A DNA stretch of 64,000 nt, from contig CM055092.1 in assembly GCA_029204225.1 (NCBI GenBank), forward strand, positions 63,378,622-63,442,621, given 5' to 3'. The DNA is from Diphasiastrum complanatum. Lineage: Eukaryota; Streptophyta; Lycopodiopsida; Lycopodiales; Lycopodiaceae. Below, piece after piece: positions 33,671 to 46,700 of this stretch (positions are counted from its first letter, which is position 1; each line of letters begins with the position of its first letter). Below the pieces are notes generated by a model that did not search any database, was not told the DNA's origin, and saw only the letters and a list, made by a program, of their open reading frames with translations. The translations under genes were made by a program, and so were the position numbers.

Positions 33671-33821
33671 TAGTAGAGAGACGCAGACTCGTCATACTCT
33701 ATACCGAGAATATCTGGTTAAGTGGAATGATCAGCCTGTTGAGAATGCCACTTGGGAAAGAGGCAGCGTCCTTCGCAAGATTTTTCCAGACTTTGTCTTA
33801 GAGGACCAAGACAGTTCTTAA
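33627..33821 (+). pseudogene. Gypsy-3 chromodomain
   Basis: A separate frame overlapping the integrase end reads EPEEILDSRETQTRHTLYRE, YLVKWNDQPVENATWERGSV, LRKIFPDFVLEDQD and a stop. The YLVKW...ATWE pattern is the chromodomain of plant chromoviruses, thought to guide integration through histone marks. Confidence 0.85.
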
Positions 33822-33832
33822 GGGGGAGGGAG
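33820..33832 (+). other. Gypsy-3 polypurine tract
   Basis: AAGGGGGAGGGAG lies immediately before the 3' LTR TGTTACG and overlaps the pol stop. Confidence 0.85.
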
Positions 33833-34175
33833 TGTTACGAGCTCGTGACACTGCCGAACCCTAGAGAACACAGATAGGTCAGATACCACAGTCAGGGTCG
33901 TGTCCAGCGTACATGACCAACAGGGCAAGACAGTGTGAGTAGTGTGCCCCAGCGCGGTCCATAGCCATGGCGGGCCTAACACAGCCTAGGGACCCTGTCA
34001 GCAAGATAGGGCCTCCAGTTGGGTTCCGACGTGCAGTCAGCCACGACAGTGACACGTGGCCGACACTTGGCAGTTGCATGCTACCAGTCCTCACACTGGG
34101 CTCTATATCAAGGAGTAGGCAAGGTTGGGTGGATCAGTTAGTGTTTGCCCTACTGTGGTGTTAGGATCAATTACA
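33833..34175 (+). repeat. Gypsy-3 3' LTR (343 bp)
   Basis: Same ends as the 5' LTR (TGTTACGAGC...ATCAATTACA). It is followed by CTATG, the second copy of the target duplication. Confidence 0.95.
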
Positions 34176-34180
34176 CTATG

Positions 34181-35100
34181 TGCCCAGATTTTCATGAGAT
34201 CTATATTACCACTCCCATACCTTCTTCCCATCACCATCAAATCTATTATGTTGTTGACCATCATCTTTTCCATTACGTTTCTCTTTGTATTCCCAACAAC
34301 CTAGATCATTATGGTTCATTGCTTGCGCCATTATGTTTCTCCTATTGTACACGATTGGGATCAACATTTATATCTTGATGAGTACAAGTATAAAGTTTTG
34401 TCAGTTCTGGCACAAAAGTTTCTCGGTTCTTACTTTCTCATGGCTCTTCACCCACTTTGCTACGATTCTTACTCCTCTTGATGATGAATGCTTTTCTTAT
34501 CCTTTTAGTGCTAGAGAGATTGTTGGTGTGCCACTTCATTCACAATTACCGCAGATCCAATAGAGGTATAAGTCTGCAATTGACCATCATCGTCGACATA
34601 TGGAGTTTCATGTAGGAGATTATGCTTATCTCTATGTCAATTACCTTAGATCCAATAGAGGTATAAGTCTACAAGTGACCACCATCATCGACATGTGGAG
34701 TTTCGTGTAGAAGATTATGCTTATCTCTACGTCAATTATGCTTGTTGGCACTGCTTTGTACAGGGAGAGGCTTCCATTGAGAAGCTTGCACCTTGTTATT
34801 AAGGTGCTCTTTTGTTGAGTTCCTCAGTCCTGTTGCATATCACCTCGAACTTCCTCCCACTATTCGACCATTTGATATATTTCATGTCAGTCTTTTACAT
34901 GCTCCTAGAGATGTTGTTTTTCCATAATTAGAGCTATTTCCTTTTCTACCTGCTGCTATATTAGACTTTTGGCTACAACATAGTCATTGCACGACACAAG
35001 CAAGGGCAATTGGATGGTTGACTTATTGAGGAAGCCACTTGGAAGCCTATTAATGTCTTCTATCATAACCCTTTACTTGCTGATCAAGCACATGCTCTTG
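34181..35100 (+). pseudogene. Gypsy-4 (older copy), right fragment: integrase C-terminus
   Basis: The gypsy-4 frame resumes after gypsy-3 (PDFHEIYITTPIPSSHHH). About 34564-34640 reads RYKSAIDHHRRHMEFHVGDY, and about 34840-34915 reads PVAYHLELPPTIRPFDIFHV, SLLHAPRD. These match the post-catalytic part and C-terminal domain of gypsy integrase. The catalytic core is missing or unrecognisable, and there are many stops. No LTR was found for this copy. Confidence 0.65.
34553..34740 (+). repeat. 95-bp tandem duplication within gypsy-4
   Basis: AGATCCAATAGAGGTATAAG starts at 34553 and again at 34648, and the copies stay alike to about GTCAATTA. The period of 95 is not a multiple of three, so it shifts the integrase frame. 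Confidence 0.85.
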
Positions 35101-35194
35101 TTACATTATGTCTTCTCACACACTGTCCTATGCTCTTCGGTGGTTAGTTACACGTAGAAGACAAGACCTTACTTTCATTCAGATTGAAGAATAG

Positions 35195-35222
35195 CTTTCT
35201 TTCTTTCTCTCTCTCTCTCTCC
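35195..35222 (+). repeat. (CTTT)n(CT)n microsatellite at the LINE-2 5' end
   Basis: TTTCTTTCTTTCTCTCTCTC... ends at 35222, and LINE-2 endonuclease coding begins within a few bases. Confidence 0.85.
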
Positions 35223-35227
35223 AGTAT

Positions 35228-36066
35228 CTTCTTCCTTTGTGGAGGGTATTGGTTCACCCTACATTGATCTTTTTACAGATATTATTAGATATGCAGAACG
35301 AGGTTACATCTTTCTCACTGGTGACTTTACTGCCAAGACAGCTTCATGGCAGACAATTTTTTATGATTCTATGGACTAGCTTCGTGTATGTGCCCTTGAT
35401 GGAGATGACTTCTGTGTTACTAGGATTTCTAAGGACATTTTGGGCCTCATTACAACCTATGGTGAATACTTATTGCAATTAGGAGAAGCTCATGAACTGG
35501 CCATTTTTAATGGTTTAACTTGTTGGCCCGACTTGGGCGGATACACCTGCCATGCCCATAGTGGCGGCCAGAGTGTTGTTGATTACCTTATGGGATCAAC
35601 ATCATCCATCTCACTCATCCATGATTTTCGTATCTCTCCTACCACTCTCTCTAATCATTCCTTCCTTTTCTTTAGCCTTGGTACTATTTCTTTGCCTCGA
35701 CAGTTCTCACCCCCACCATTGTCTCGTGCACCCAAATACATTTTTGACCACTCACTCGCACCTACCTATCAGCATTCGCTTGCCCTGTCGCTCCACATTT
35801 TCCCACATCATAGCTCGATTGAAGCGCAAGCCTTCCTTATCACAACACTCCATACGGCCGCCACTGCTTCCTTCCCTTATAAACCCCATCATAACAAACA
35901 AAAACAAAACACCAAGCCTAGATCGGTGCGCCCACCTTGGTATGACGATGAGTGTCGTTCCCACCATCACCTTGTCACACATGCTCGCATACACACACCT
36001 CATCTCTTGCAATCCACACGTCGTCTCTTTACCCGCTTACTCCATCGTAAGAAAACGGGCATATGA
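35228..36066 (+). pseudogene. LINE-2 endonuclease, C-terminal half
   Basis: Across two frames: GYIFLTGDFTAKTASW (GDFNA-like catalytic Asp/Asn block with N to T), then LITTYGEYLLQLGEAHELAI, FNGLTCWPDLGGYTCHAHSG, GQSVVDYLMGS, and TTLSNHSFLFFSLGT (SDH-type block, here SNH). These are the ordered motifs of the EEP endonuclease that nicks target DNA. A stop at about 35374 and a frame change near 36050 disable it. Confidence 0.8.
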
Positions 36067-36757
36067 TAGTTTGGAGGAGCGACGACTTATTGGTCTCCTC
36101 TATAGTTCTTCCACAGGCGCATTCTGGCGTGAGTTCATTCCCCGTGCTCCACCTCCGCTCCTTGATGATCTGCGCATTTGGATTGATTATGCCACTGCCT
36201 TATATACCATTGATACTGACACACCTATTTCCATCTCTCCTAGACCTTCTGAGTTTACCTTCTTCACTACTGATATGGTCCACAATGCCATCAAGAAACT
36301 GAACACTAGTAAAGCCAGGGATATTGATGACCTTGAATCCGAGCTTTTAATCCATGCTGCTGATTTACTATCACGTCTCCTAGCCACTCGACTCAATCAA
36401 GCCGTGGTCTCCGGTTTTCCTTCTTCTTGGTGCACCAACATCATCCATCCCATACACAAAAATGGTGATCCCATGAATCCTAGTAACTGTCGAACTCTTA
36501 TGATTGGGCACGTTATCACGAAGTTGTATAACATTATTCTTCAATCAGCTGTGAGTACTGAGGCAGAGACTAGGAGATTGCGTGCTATGGGCCAGGCTGG
36601 ATTTAGAGCCCATTATTCTACTACAGATCATATCTTTACTCTCAGAGCCATTATTGAGGAAGCTCGGCATCGGCGAGAGCGAGTTTATTGTTGCTTCGTT
36701 GACTTCAGGAAAGCCTTCGACTTTGTCCCACACTCTTTATTCATTCAGTGGATATGA
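36060..36757 (+). pseudogene. LINE-2 RT, N-terminal part
   Basis: Reads RRLIGLLYSSSTGAFWREFI, PRAPPPLLDDLRIWIDYATA, FTFFTTDMVHNAIKKL, KARDIDDLESELLIHAADLL, then RT fingers PMNPSNCRTLMIGHVITKLY, MGQAGFRAHYSTTDHIFTLR and CCFVDFRKAFDFVPHSLF (motif A with Asp). It ends at a TGA at 36756. The same upstream block is found at 50842-51230 on the minus strand, identifying that copy. Confidence 0.85.
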
Positions 36758-36790
36758 GACCTTGGTTTCTTTGATGACACAATCCTAGCA

Positions 36791-37078
36791 GTGATGGCAC
36801 TTTATGAGAGAGTATTGGGATGTTTTCGGAGTGAGAGAGGTATCTCAGAGCAGATCAAGAGCACTATTGGGGTGAAGCAGGGATGTTCCCTCTCTCCTAC
36901 ACTTTTTGGATTATATATTGATGAGTTGGAGAGGGTTATTGAGCAGTGTGGCGGATCTGGTTGCAGACTTGGAGACATCTTGATCACTATTCTTCTTTAT
37001 GCAGATGATGTGGTTCTACTTTCACCTACTAGAGATAGATTGATTGTCCTCATGGTTTTTGTTCCCGATGGGGCCTAG
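36791..37078 (+). pseudogene. LINE-2 RT, motifs B and C
   Basis: [20 protein letters not shown] (motif B) then ILITILLYADDVVLLSPTRD (motif C, intact YADD). A TAG at 37076 interrupts it, and the thumb continues at 37081 with NTSRSFMLRQELLFDSRPLE. The active site is intact here, in contrast to YAND in the 9.8-kb copy. Confidence 0.85.
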
Positions 37079-37080
37079 GG

Positions 37081-37935
37081 GTGAACATTGCGAAGACCAT
37101 GGTGATAGTCTTCAACACTTCCAGGAGCTTTATGTTGAGACAGGAGCTCCTTTTTGACAGTCGGCCACTAGAGATTGTTCCATCTTACACTTACTTAGGC
37201 ACACTTTTTACTGGTCCTATATTTAGTATGAGACAGGCAACTTCTAGTAGGCTTGGGAAAGGCCATCTTCCCTTGCCTAGATGGAGAGATTTTGCTTCCG
37301 TAAGTCTATTCGAGATGCCACGAGTAAGTGTTGGCTTCTTGACACCATTGTTTCTCCTACAGCCCTATATGCATCAGTTGTATGGTGCACTGGTCTTACT
37401 TCATCTGACTGGGCCAGTATCTCGCGATTACAGATCACTATGCTTTCACGCATGATTCGGGCTAAGCCTTCAGTTCCACACCAGATCATCCTTGCTGAGT
37501 TTGCGGTCCTGCCTATGTACCTTGATGCCCTACTCTAGGTCATCACATATATACAACGCGTCAGTGCGTTCCAGTCTTCTGAGCAGAGATATACTCAGGC
37601 CGCTCTCATTTCATCTCAGAGCCTTCATAGTCAGGGCTACCATTTGGCTTGGTTCTCTCAGGCCTCCAGACTTCTTGGCACACTTGGTATCTCTATCACT
37701 GCACTTCCTTCTGGTACCCATGACTACATCCGACGATTCATCTATAGAGCTTACCTTGATCGAGCCTGGCCAGGTCAATTGAGTGTCAAATCCGACTTTT
37801 ATCGGCTTCATTTTTTGGAGACTGATGTATCAGGGTCCCCACTTCTACCACACTACCTCCGCTCTGGGTTATCACATGGTCTCAGATTCATATTGGGTTA
37901 GCTCCGTGTCTCTTCACACCAGCTTGAGATTGAGA
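37081..37935 (+). pseudogene. LINE-2 post-RT region, truncated
   Basis: Several frames parallel the 10.0-10.9 kb copy: VPSYTYLGTLFTGPIFSMRQ, WASISRLQITMLSRMIRAKP, WFSQASRLLGTLGISIT and HFLETDVSGSPLLPHYLRSG. A stop at 37899 and the end at about 37935 remove the zinc-binding motif. Confidence 0.75.
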
Positions 37936-38388
37936 TTGGTCGGTCTCCCTTAGTTACTTTCTAACCTACGGCATGAATTTGAGAATGTTTTCACTTTTCC
38001 TACCCTTGACTCATTGTCAATTGCATGCCAACACACTAAGTGTTCGTTTGCTATATTTGAGCTTTTGGGTTTCTTGGTTTCTAAGGGTGAAGTCAGACCT
38101 GCCTTTTTTAAGAAAAGTTTTGCCATCATTCCAGAGTAAATTTCTTAAAGCTGTCACATCTTGGATGGAAGTTCTCTATGTGGTATATATTATATAATGG
38201 TTGTTTAGGTGAGTTACTTTTACTTTCTTTTGAGTTTCTGTTGTTTATGGGCTTGTGTTATACTTTGCTATTGATGTCCTTATTCCAGCAGTGATGTTCA
38301 TCGAGTTTTTATCTTAAAGAATGTGTTGACGGATGTGCTGTTGATTAGTCATTCGCTTCAATGTAAACGATTTTTAATATATATGCAG
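37936..38388 (+). other. Unassigned sequence upstream of the first recognised kinase exon
   Basis: There is no convincing exon here that splices to 38389 with the needed phase (one base left over). The kinase N-terminus and promoter may lie here or further upstream beyond the mobile elements. Confidence 0.3.
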
Positions 38389-38489
38389 TTGGGCCAAGGT
38401 ACAAGTTGCATGAACAAATTGGGTCAGGTTCGTATGGAGATGTGTGTCGAGCTATTGACTGCGAAACAGCCCAAACTGTGGCTCTTAAG
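38389..38489 (+). CDS. Kinase exon A: glycine-rich loop and ATP lysine
   Basis: Preceded by TATATATGCAG and followed by GTATCC. Encodes RYKLHEQIGSGSYGDVCRA through TVALK (subdomains I-II). Enters with two bases completing a split codon and leaves at phase 0. Confidence 0.85.
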
Positions 38490-40691
38490 GTATCCAATAT
38501 CGGCATTTGAATTTTTTTGCTGAAGAACATTTGTTATACGAATGCTTGCTTGTTAGTTGGGCAATGTGGTTGTTTGTAATTTTAGAGATTTTTTATTGCT
38601 TCAAGTTATTACAGAGTAGAAATAACTTACCAAAAAACACTAAGTCATTTTTGGCAGAGAGTGGCAGACGTTTTCTTCTGTCCCTTATTGGCAAAACGTG
38701 TACTTCGAGAAGTTTGCATCATGCGGCGACTATCACATCCATACGTTATTTCATGTACTTACTTTACTTACTGTGATTTTGAAGTTTACTGCCTACTAAA
38801 CTTGCAGAGGTGATCTGAAAAGGTTTTATGTTTTGACTATTTTGAGCAAAATCAGGTCATGACATATTTTGAAATGCATATGAAGCTGGCACATGCATTA
38901 AGATCTTTCCAAAGGCATGTAAATGTAGAAATTTGATATGCTCATTGTAGAGTTTTGATCTTGGTTTGTTGTATATGTGGATTTGAGCTCTGGTTTTTCA
39001 GTAACAACATCTACTCACTTAAGTGCTTTCTGTTCTTAATTGCTACCTTTTTTGTTTCATTTTTATTAAACCTTTACACTTTGGAGCTCTATAAAACACA
39101 CAGGTTGTAATGAACTTATTACTGACTGCTTTTGTCAAGTTTTGTGATGATGGAACATTCTATGTTTTGTCAATGCTTGTTGGGATGCTCACGGCTTGTT
39201 TCTCTTTTTGGCAGTAACAAACGTTTTTACAAATTTGTCTTTGGAAATCAGCGGAGGTGTTGATCTGTACATAGCTACAGAGTTTGCGGATGGGTATGTA
39301 TTACTTCTTTGATAGGATGACTACAATACTCTCCATTTTGACTTTTAATTTCATGTAATAAACTTATTTCAGGGGTTTTAGTTGGTTCATGTTGAGAATC
39401 AATATTACGAAGATGACCCCAAAAATATTGCTGTCTTTATAACTCATGAATGGATTGCTGAATGAAAAATACTGTCATGATAATGGCATCAAAAAGGAGG
39501 TTGCTGTCTTTCTGTTACACTTCATGTGTGAGTGTGAAAAAGTGCACAGGGAGACGAGCTATCATGTGACAAAGTTGACTTGAATCTGCTAGTAAACATG
39601 GCATGAAATTTGAATCTTTTTCAGAATGCACAACGAGATGGTTAGTGGTTCATAGTTGACAGAAACTCATTTTTGCAAAATTGAGGGCTATTTCGGTGTT
39701 TCGGACTGGCCTGGAAGTGGTAAGTAGCTTTAAAATGCTTGACAATGATTATCGTATGACTCGTAAACGTGCATGGCTTGAGATACTTATACACCAAGTG
39801 AGATGTCATGAAGTCAGGAATCTTTTGCAAGATAGTGCCTATCTTATTAAGATAGTTGGAGACAAACCATTTTTGGGATTTTGATGACAATGACTGGAAC
39901 AACAACAACTGGCTCGGGGCTTTTGCAAGCAAATTCATCCTAAAAGAAACACCTAACGATTTGGGAGTGACAACGTTCAACAAAGGGTGTAAATTTTAGC
40001 CTTTAAAATTGCATTCAGGATAGCCCACAGGTTTGTTTCAAACGTTTGAAACTTTCATTCAAACTTTTTGAACGCATTTCAAACGTGATCGTTTGATACG
40101 TTTGAATCGATGGACTGCAACTTTGAATACAGGGTGAGGTTGGCGGCAAAAGGCTATGCCCAACAAGAGGGGCTAGACTATGATGAGACCTTTACACTCT
40201 TTGCTAAGATGACATGTATCAGGACCGTAGTGGCCTTAGCCTCATATTTTGATTCGGATGTCCATCAAATGGATGTTAAGAGTGCGTTTCTCAACGAGCA
40301 ACTTCAGGAAGCGGTTCATATGGATCAACCGTAGGGGTTTGAGATTACAGGCAAAGAGGATTTGGTTTGTAGGCTTAAAAAGGCCTTGTATGGACTCAAA
40401 CCCCTTAGAAAGGTGATAAAGACTATTGGAGATTGATGACGGTCTATTGCTTTAGCCTCGGATTGGGGTCGATTTCTCGGTGTAGCAAGAAGTAGCCTAA
40501 TATCGCTTTATCATCCCCAGAAGCTAAGTATAGGCGACTTTGAGGATTACTTCACAAGCTATTTGGTTACCCTCACAAAAACAAGAAAAAAAGCATTATT
40601 GAAGAGACTCTCTCTAGTATTTATCACACTTGAGATGTACTTATTTGGTCTTATATGCCTTGTGGAAATTGGTATCAAAGAGACATTAATA

Positions 40692-40760
<69 letters not shown>

Positions 40761-43700
40761 GGCATGCCTCCACCCAAAAAAGTCCCCCCTCCCCCCCTTG
40801 CTCTTTTGCTGCCAGCCAGGCAGCGCTGTGTGCCACACTAGTAGCAGCGCGCAGGCAACGTTGCCTGATACTGGTATGGCAGTGCTGCTGCCTTGCAGGT
40901 AGCAACGCTCCCTTGAGGTAGCACTGCTGCCCAAGTTGGCATCAATGCTGCTTGATAGTAGTAGTGATTCCCCCCCCTCTTTGTGCTATACCCTTTGATC
41001 CTAAAACCCCCTTAGCTCCTATTTTTCCTCTCTTTGATAATATACCCCTTCGAAAGCTTTTCAGTAGTATGTTTTTACCTCTCTTGATCAACTAGGGATT
41101 GAGTTCCGCACCATGAAGAAAGATATGAGGTAGCTCCAAGCAACGATTCAATCCATGTGAGAGGAGCAGGACATGATGAGAACCAGGATTATTACATTGG
41201 AAGAAACAATAGGCAAGCAAGGGGAACCAGTTCTTGTTACCAATAATTATTCAAGATCTCACTGTTTCTCCTTCCACTTTGTCAGACCATTCCTTTCTCA
41301 CATTGTCCCTTGGCACCATGACATGTCACTCTCCATTCACTCCCCATATTCTACCAAGAGCACCTAGATACACCTCTGACCATGCGTACACACACTTATA
41401 TCGAGATTCTCTCTCCTCACTGCCTAGTATTTCCCACATGATAGGCCAATTCAGACCCAAGCCACTTTTTTACAGCTACACTCCACACATTGGCTTTTCT
41501 AACCTTTCCATCTAAACCCCATGAGCATCACTTCTCTACTTGTTCCCGCCAGCCACGTAAACCTTGGTATGACTTGCTTTGTAAATATCTCCACCTCCAG
41601 AGTCCAAGTCAAACAAGCTCATTTCAAACCGTGATTGTAAAACAGCCGTAAAGGCCCTGACAAACAGTCGCGATCGTAAAAAGCCTTCAAGGCTCGTAAA
41701 GAGCTGTAATCTGAACAAGTGTTACGACCGTAGGATGTCAGTAATGTTGACTGATCATAAAGTAAGATAGTTGAACTACAAAGTACCTCTTGTCTTAACA
41801 AGCTAGGTATATATTCTCTAGGACAAAATAGCCATCATTAGAGTAATGGCTCTATAAATATGAGTGGTGTTCACAAGAGTACATAGGTCTCGTAGGCAGA
41901 AACGACACGTTAAGCTCTTACCAATCCTTGTAACACCTTTCCTTAAAAAAAGCTTTTATGGCTACATTATGAAGTGGAAGATCTTGTGCTGTTTAGCAAT
42001 ATTGGGGTGAAGCAGGGTTGCTCCCTCTTCCCCTCACACTCTTTGTATATCGATGAGCTATTGATCAGGAGGGTGGTGTCGGTTGTAGAGTCGGAGGGTT
42101 TACAGAGACATTTGGATAGACTACACTCATTTGCCGATAGATGGGGCTTGACTGTACATACTAGGAAGACTCAGATCATGATCTTTAACACTTCTAGGGC
42201 CTATATGATGCAGCAAAGTTTTACTTTGGATGGCTAGCCTTTGGAGATTGCATTGTCCTGCACATATACTTGGGCACACTTTTCATAGGTCCTATATGTA
42301 TGAGATAGGTTGTGGCAACGAGGGTGAGGAAGGGTCATGCATCCTTGGTTAGTCTGGAGCGTTTTTGTTTTTGGAAGTATATTCGGGATGCACCTACATA
42401 AAAATGGTTCCCATTTCCTCGAGCTGGATATTATTGGTATACCAGTATTACCCTTGTATCCGGATAGTGGTCGCTCACATTGTTTACGGTTCACATTGGG
42501 ACAATGACATTTTCAGAGCATTCCTCGAGAGCACAGGATTTGTCAGTTATGTACATTAGATGAAGTGGAGTCTATGGAGCATTTTATTTTTGAATGTCCT
42601 TTATATTATGAGATCAAAGGGTGTTACCATTGCCTTTGCGGTGATACTCCAGTCACACTACGCTCTCTTATCCTATGTGAACCCACGTATGTCACTCTAA
42701 TGACATGTGAGATGTTTTTCTACACTAACATACATGCCAACAAGACACCCATTGGAAAATATAGGCTCCCAGCCCCCAGATTACCTCTTTTTTGTTGAGA
42801 GACGTTCTAGAGCATATGCTGAGAGCGAGGCACTGTTTGAGGATGAGTTTGATATCCCATCCCATGATCAACATCATGATCAGAGGTAGCATTTACCACT
42901 ACGCAAAAGAGTTGTTTAGAGACCTCGGAGACGATGACCCCCTCCATCTTCATCTTCATCATCTTCAACTTCATCTACAATATCAGGAGCATTTATCCTA
43001 TCCTACTTCAGTAGAGTATTAGCTCTATGAGGACATGTTATTTGACTTTGTATATGTATAGCTCATGAAACTGACTAGTATATCATTGTATCATAATATC
43101 ATTTACGGTATTTGCTCATCTACGGTTTTCTTTCTCATTTGGATGTTTTCAGAGACTAGTTTAAGGACCTTGATTCAAGATAGGACAAGTTTAAGGGTTA
43201 AAAAAACCCTAATAACAGGTCAAACTTGAGTCGTATATATATGATGAATCAATCCAATGTAATATTGTGGGTGTAAATTCCAAGATGTGGAGTTTTTCAA
43301 TCTTCCAATTTACATTATTTTGCGATAGCAACTTTGCATTGTTTTCAAGCATTTTTTTATGATGGATATAATGACAGATTGAGTGTACTAACACCTAGTT
43401 TCGTGCTACAAAATTTTGAGAGTGATTTGGTTTCAAATGTTCAACTAGATCTATCATTTTGTGTTGCATTGCCCAGGAAGCTAGAAATTGACTAGCTAGT
43501 CCAATAGGTTCTTGTGCAAGCTCACCCACTTAGAGTCTTGTTCTTAATCATTTATAGCATCTAAATCTTTGATTTTCATCATGGTACCATAGCCAAGTGA
43601 AATGGTTAATGATTTGATTGGGTTTGTACCCAAAATTAGGTGTTTTAGCATGGAATTTGTAATTCTAGCTATTCTACATCAATCTAGGACATTCAGGGGA

Positions 43701-46700
43701 TAGTTTTAGGATTACTAGAACTCTATATGAGTTGATTTTGATCTGGTTGACTATTAAATATCTCCAAAAACCATTCTTATTCATTTCCGTTTATTGTGAT
43801 CTTAAAATAGAAAGTTTGGCTCTAGAGCCTTATGTGCACTTTGTAGCCCTTGATCATGGGATCACCTTCTCTTCTTCCTCATATCACCGCCTTCACCATT
43901 ACACATACTACTATTTCAATCATTTCTCTCTTTCCAATTAGGAACAAAGCCCACTATCATCTCACCCATCCCTCACTCGTGCCCCAAGATATTGTTTTGA
44001 GAACCCATACATTTCCATTTATCAAGACTCATTAACCTCCCTTCTACAACATTTTCATATAACTCCACCATTGAACACCAATCCGCCTTTCTCACCAATG
44101 CCTTACACGCTGCAACTTCCCTTTCTTTTCCATCTACAAAACCCAAAACAAACACAAAAACCTCCAATCGTCCTAATCATCCCTGGTATGACGATGGATG
44201 TTGCCAACTTCATACTCATCTTAAATATCCCTATGCCAACTCATTTTCTTCTATTCGCGATATAAATCATACCTACCGAGAAGGCCTATGAGATCAATGA
44301 AAGGAGAAGGATTATCAACCTTGGGCAGTGATACTTGATTCCATCAAACACCTCAACAATTGACGTGCCCGTGATATCAAGGACCTTGAAGCATATTAAG
44401 GCAAGAGTATATGGCTCAATTCTTCAGACAATGAAGCTGCGATCAAACACTTACATGCTTTGCAAACTTCAATTTCACATACTGGACATTATTACTTCTT
44501 CTAGCTGTCCTTACTACTGATATTTTCTACCATTTAGCTATATTACAGCAGCATTACAGCTATAAGAGCTTGGAGTCATGCTCTTTGGAGTTTTTGTTTT
44601 CATTTACTGTGTTGTCAGTGGCTATAGAAAATCGAATTTTGCTGTTTTTGGCAGATTTTTTCACTGTTAACAAAGCAACTTCTCATGTGATATTTTCAAC
44701 TGTCACGGATATTATGCCATTTGGAAATGCCATGTCCTTAATTGTACCCTCTCATAGCAGGATGTTGAATCTTGCTTTAAATGAACATTTTTTGATCCTC
44801 TTTCAGCTGAATTGTCTTCAATGGAGTCTGTGGAGTTTTAATGTAAATCAAGAAAATGAACATAGAAACTGGAAGATGATCGACAGTTTTTAAACTTTCA
44901 GATAACAGATTTAGAGAAAAGATCGGAAAATATATATAAGCTATCTCAATTTTCAGGAGGCTCATGCAAGTTGCAACATAAGATAATACATCATGCATTC
45001 TCCTCAATTTAGACAGAATGCCAAAGAGACCAGTCGTTGATTGTAAGATCTATAGCTTGTGCATGTACCTTTTTCAACTTACTTAATCCTGATCAGGATT
45101 GGTTCCAGTTAACCTGAATCAAGGACACTTTTGAATTATGATTCACAGATCCAGTCCTTTAAAATCATATCGAGCAAACTGACACAAAAAAAGCACGTGG
45201 GATTTTGTTTAGGACACCTTAGTTTTCGCTCTCTGAACTACCCAGCAGCCTGGAGCCATAATGAGTAACTTTAGGAAACTATTTCAGACTAGAAAATTCA
45301 AATCACTGGCTGAAAGAAGAACCAAGGATTCAATCTCATTGTTTGAAACATTTGAAAGGAATTTTTAAAAACTTTCGAATCGTAATTTATCACAAGTATG
45401 ATTTGGGGGGAGAAGACCTGAAACAGGAGGTACCCGAGATATCAATTTTGAGCATTTTGGCCATCCCATGACCCTCTAGTTGAATGTGCGAGTTTGGCGT
45501 ACTCTGTATGTTTCACTCAGCAAAGTAATAGGTTCTGCAGGTAGGAGACATTCTGCTTTCAGATGATATGAGATGGGAGATTTATGGCCTGCAATTAGTA
45601 ATTGGTCAGATTGCAATGTATGTTAGCAGTTAATCCAGTTTAGTTGGATTTTGATAGGCTTTTATCTATCCTTCAGGATGATATATGATGATTGGCATAG
45701 AGCTTTTTAGAACTTTCTGATCTTGCGTATACTCACTCTTTTTACTGATTCGTAATTTATAGCAGACCTAAGTTGGTGATCTGTGTTTGTGATTGTGTTT
45801 TTGGTATTATTAACAAACCCTTTTAGGGAAAGTCATGCATTGATAGTTAAATATTCACGGCTGAGAGACACATCTAGTAAGATTGGATTCATGGTTACAT
45901 TGTACTCATGTCATAGTAAAGGACTAAATTACTGAATGTTTTAGCTGAATTACTAAGTGCATGCATGAACAACTTGTCAATGCAGTTATTCTACATTTAT
46001 GTTGTCCATTTGTTAGAGTACAGTAGCAAAAGTCGTAACATTTTTGCATGCAAGATTACTTCTACAGAGATGTTGTCTTACTTAGTTTCTCTTTTATTGG
46101 TGGCACTTGGGTCACTAGTGGTGACATGTATCATTTGAGTGACTCGTTGACAAGCGGTGAAGTCAAACTACTCCTTTGGCAGCTCTTAGTCGCTGTGAAG
46201 TACATTCATTCATGTCATGTATGGCACAGGTACAAAAATCGTTATTTTTTTCATCCATGTTCTGTTTGGAAGGTACAATTAGATGAGGAATTGCCATTTT
46301 AAAAGTCTATTTTGTGTAAAATGAAATGATGCATGTGAGAGAAATGAATTGAAATTGAAATTAATGTCCATGAGAGGCTGTACAGGATGTATGGGATGAC
46401 AAAATTAGCGTGTTACACAGCCTTCCGTGGCTCTACAATAGCTGAAAACCTTGCATAAATCTCTTCGTCAGCTCTATATCAATTCTTGTTCTACTGATCC
46501 TTAAATTACCCTCTATAAACTGTGTCTCTACATTCTATAACGTCTTTAATGGAATTGCCTTCTTGCTTAGCTGGTTGATTCAATATATTATGTAAGTTCA
46601 GATGTTCCATTTGGTGCGTTGAGTACTCTACTTGATGTGATCATCGACATCGTAGTGATGTGTTATTCTTTTTCAATCTGCTTCATGTTGCAAATGGTCT

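Larger units (their letters stand above)
28141..34180 (+). mobile_element. Gypsy-3: near-complete Ty3/gypsy chromovirus with target duplication
   Basis: LTRs at 28146-28500 and 33833-34175 are flanked by the 5-bp duplication CTATG (28141-28145 and 34176-34180). Order: LTR, primer site, gag, protease, RT, RNase H, integrase, chromodomain, polypurine tract, LTR. This is the best-preserved element in the window. It is still inactive: stops in gag and RT, frameshifts in integrase and before the chromodomain, and V in place of Y before the catalytic DD. By eye the LTRs differ by about ten substitutions, all transitions, plus two indels. Confidence 0.95.
35223..37935 (+). mobile_element. LINE-2: longest copy of the non-LTR family
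   Basis: Contains the end of an AP-like endonuclease, a linker, and a nearly complete RT, and stops within the C-terminal region. Compared with the 9.8-kb copy it breaks off at GAGATTGAGATTGG, before the zinc-binding motif and 3' tail. The endonuclease start and ORF1 are absent, so it is truncated at both ends. The order endonuclease-RT-CCHC plus the family's microsatellite tail define a LINE; I do not assign a clade. Confidence 0.85.
38490..40025 (+). other. Kinase introns, upstream part
   Basis: Apart from exons B and C there is no other recognisable coding sequence from 38490 to 40025. Intron sequence is T-rich with normal donor and acceptor sites. Confidence 0.6.

Noticed and set aside
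40563-40841. Open frames rich in Ser-Leu or Arg-Glu around (CT)n/(GA)n tracts (also 47.4, 49.3, 50.2 and 52.1 kb)
   Set aside because: They are the trivial translation of dinucleotide repeats, with no start context or flanking domain.
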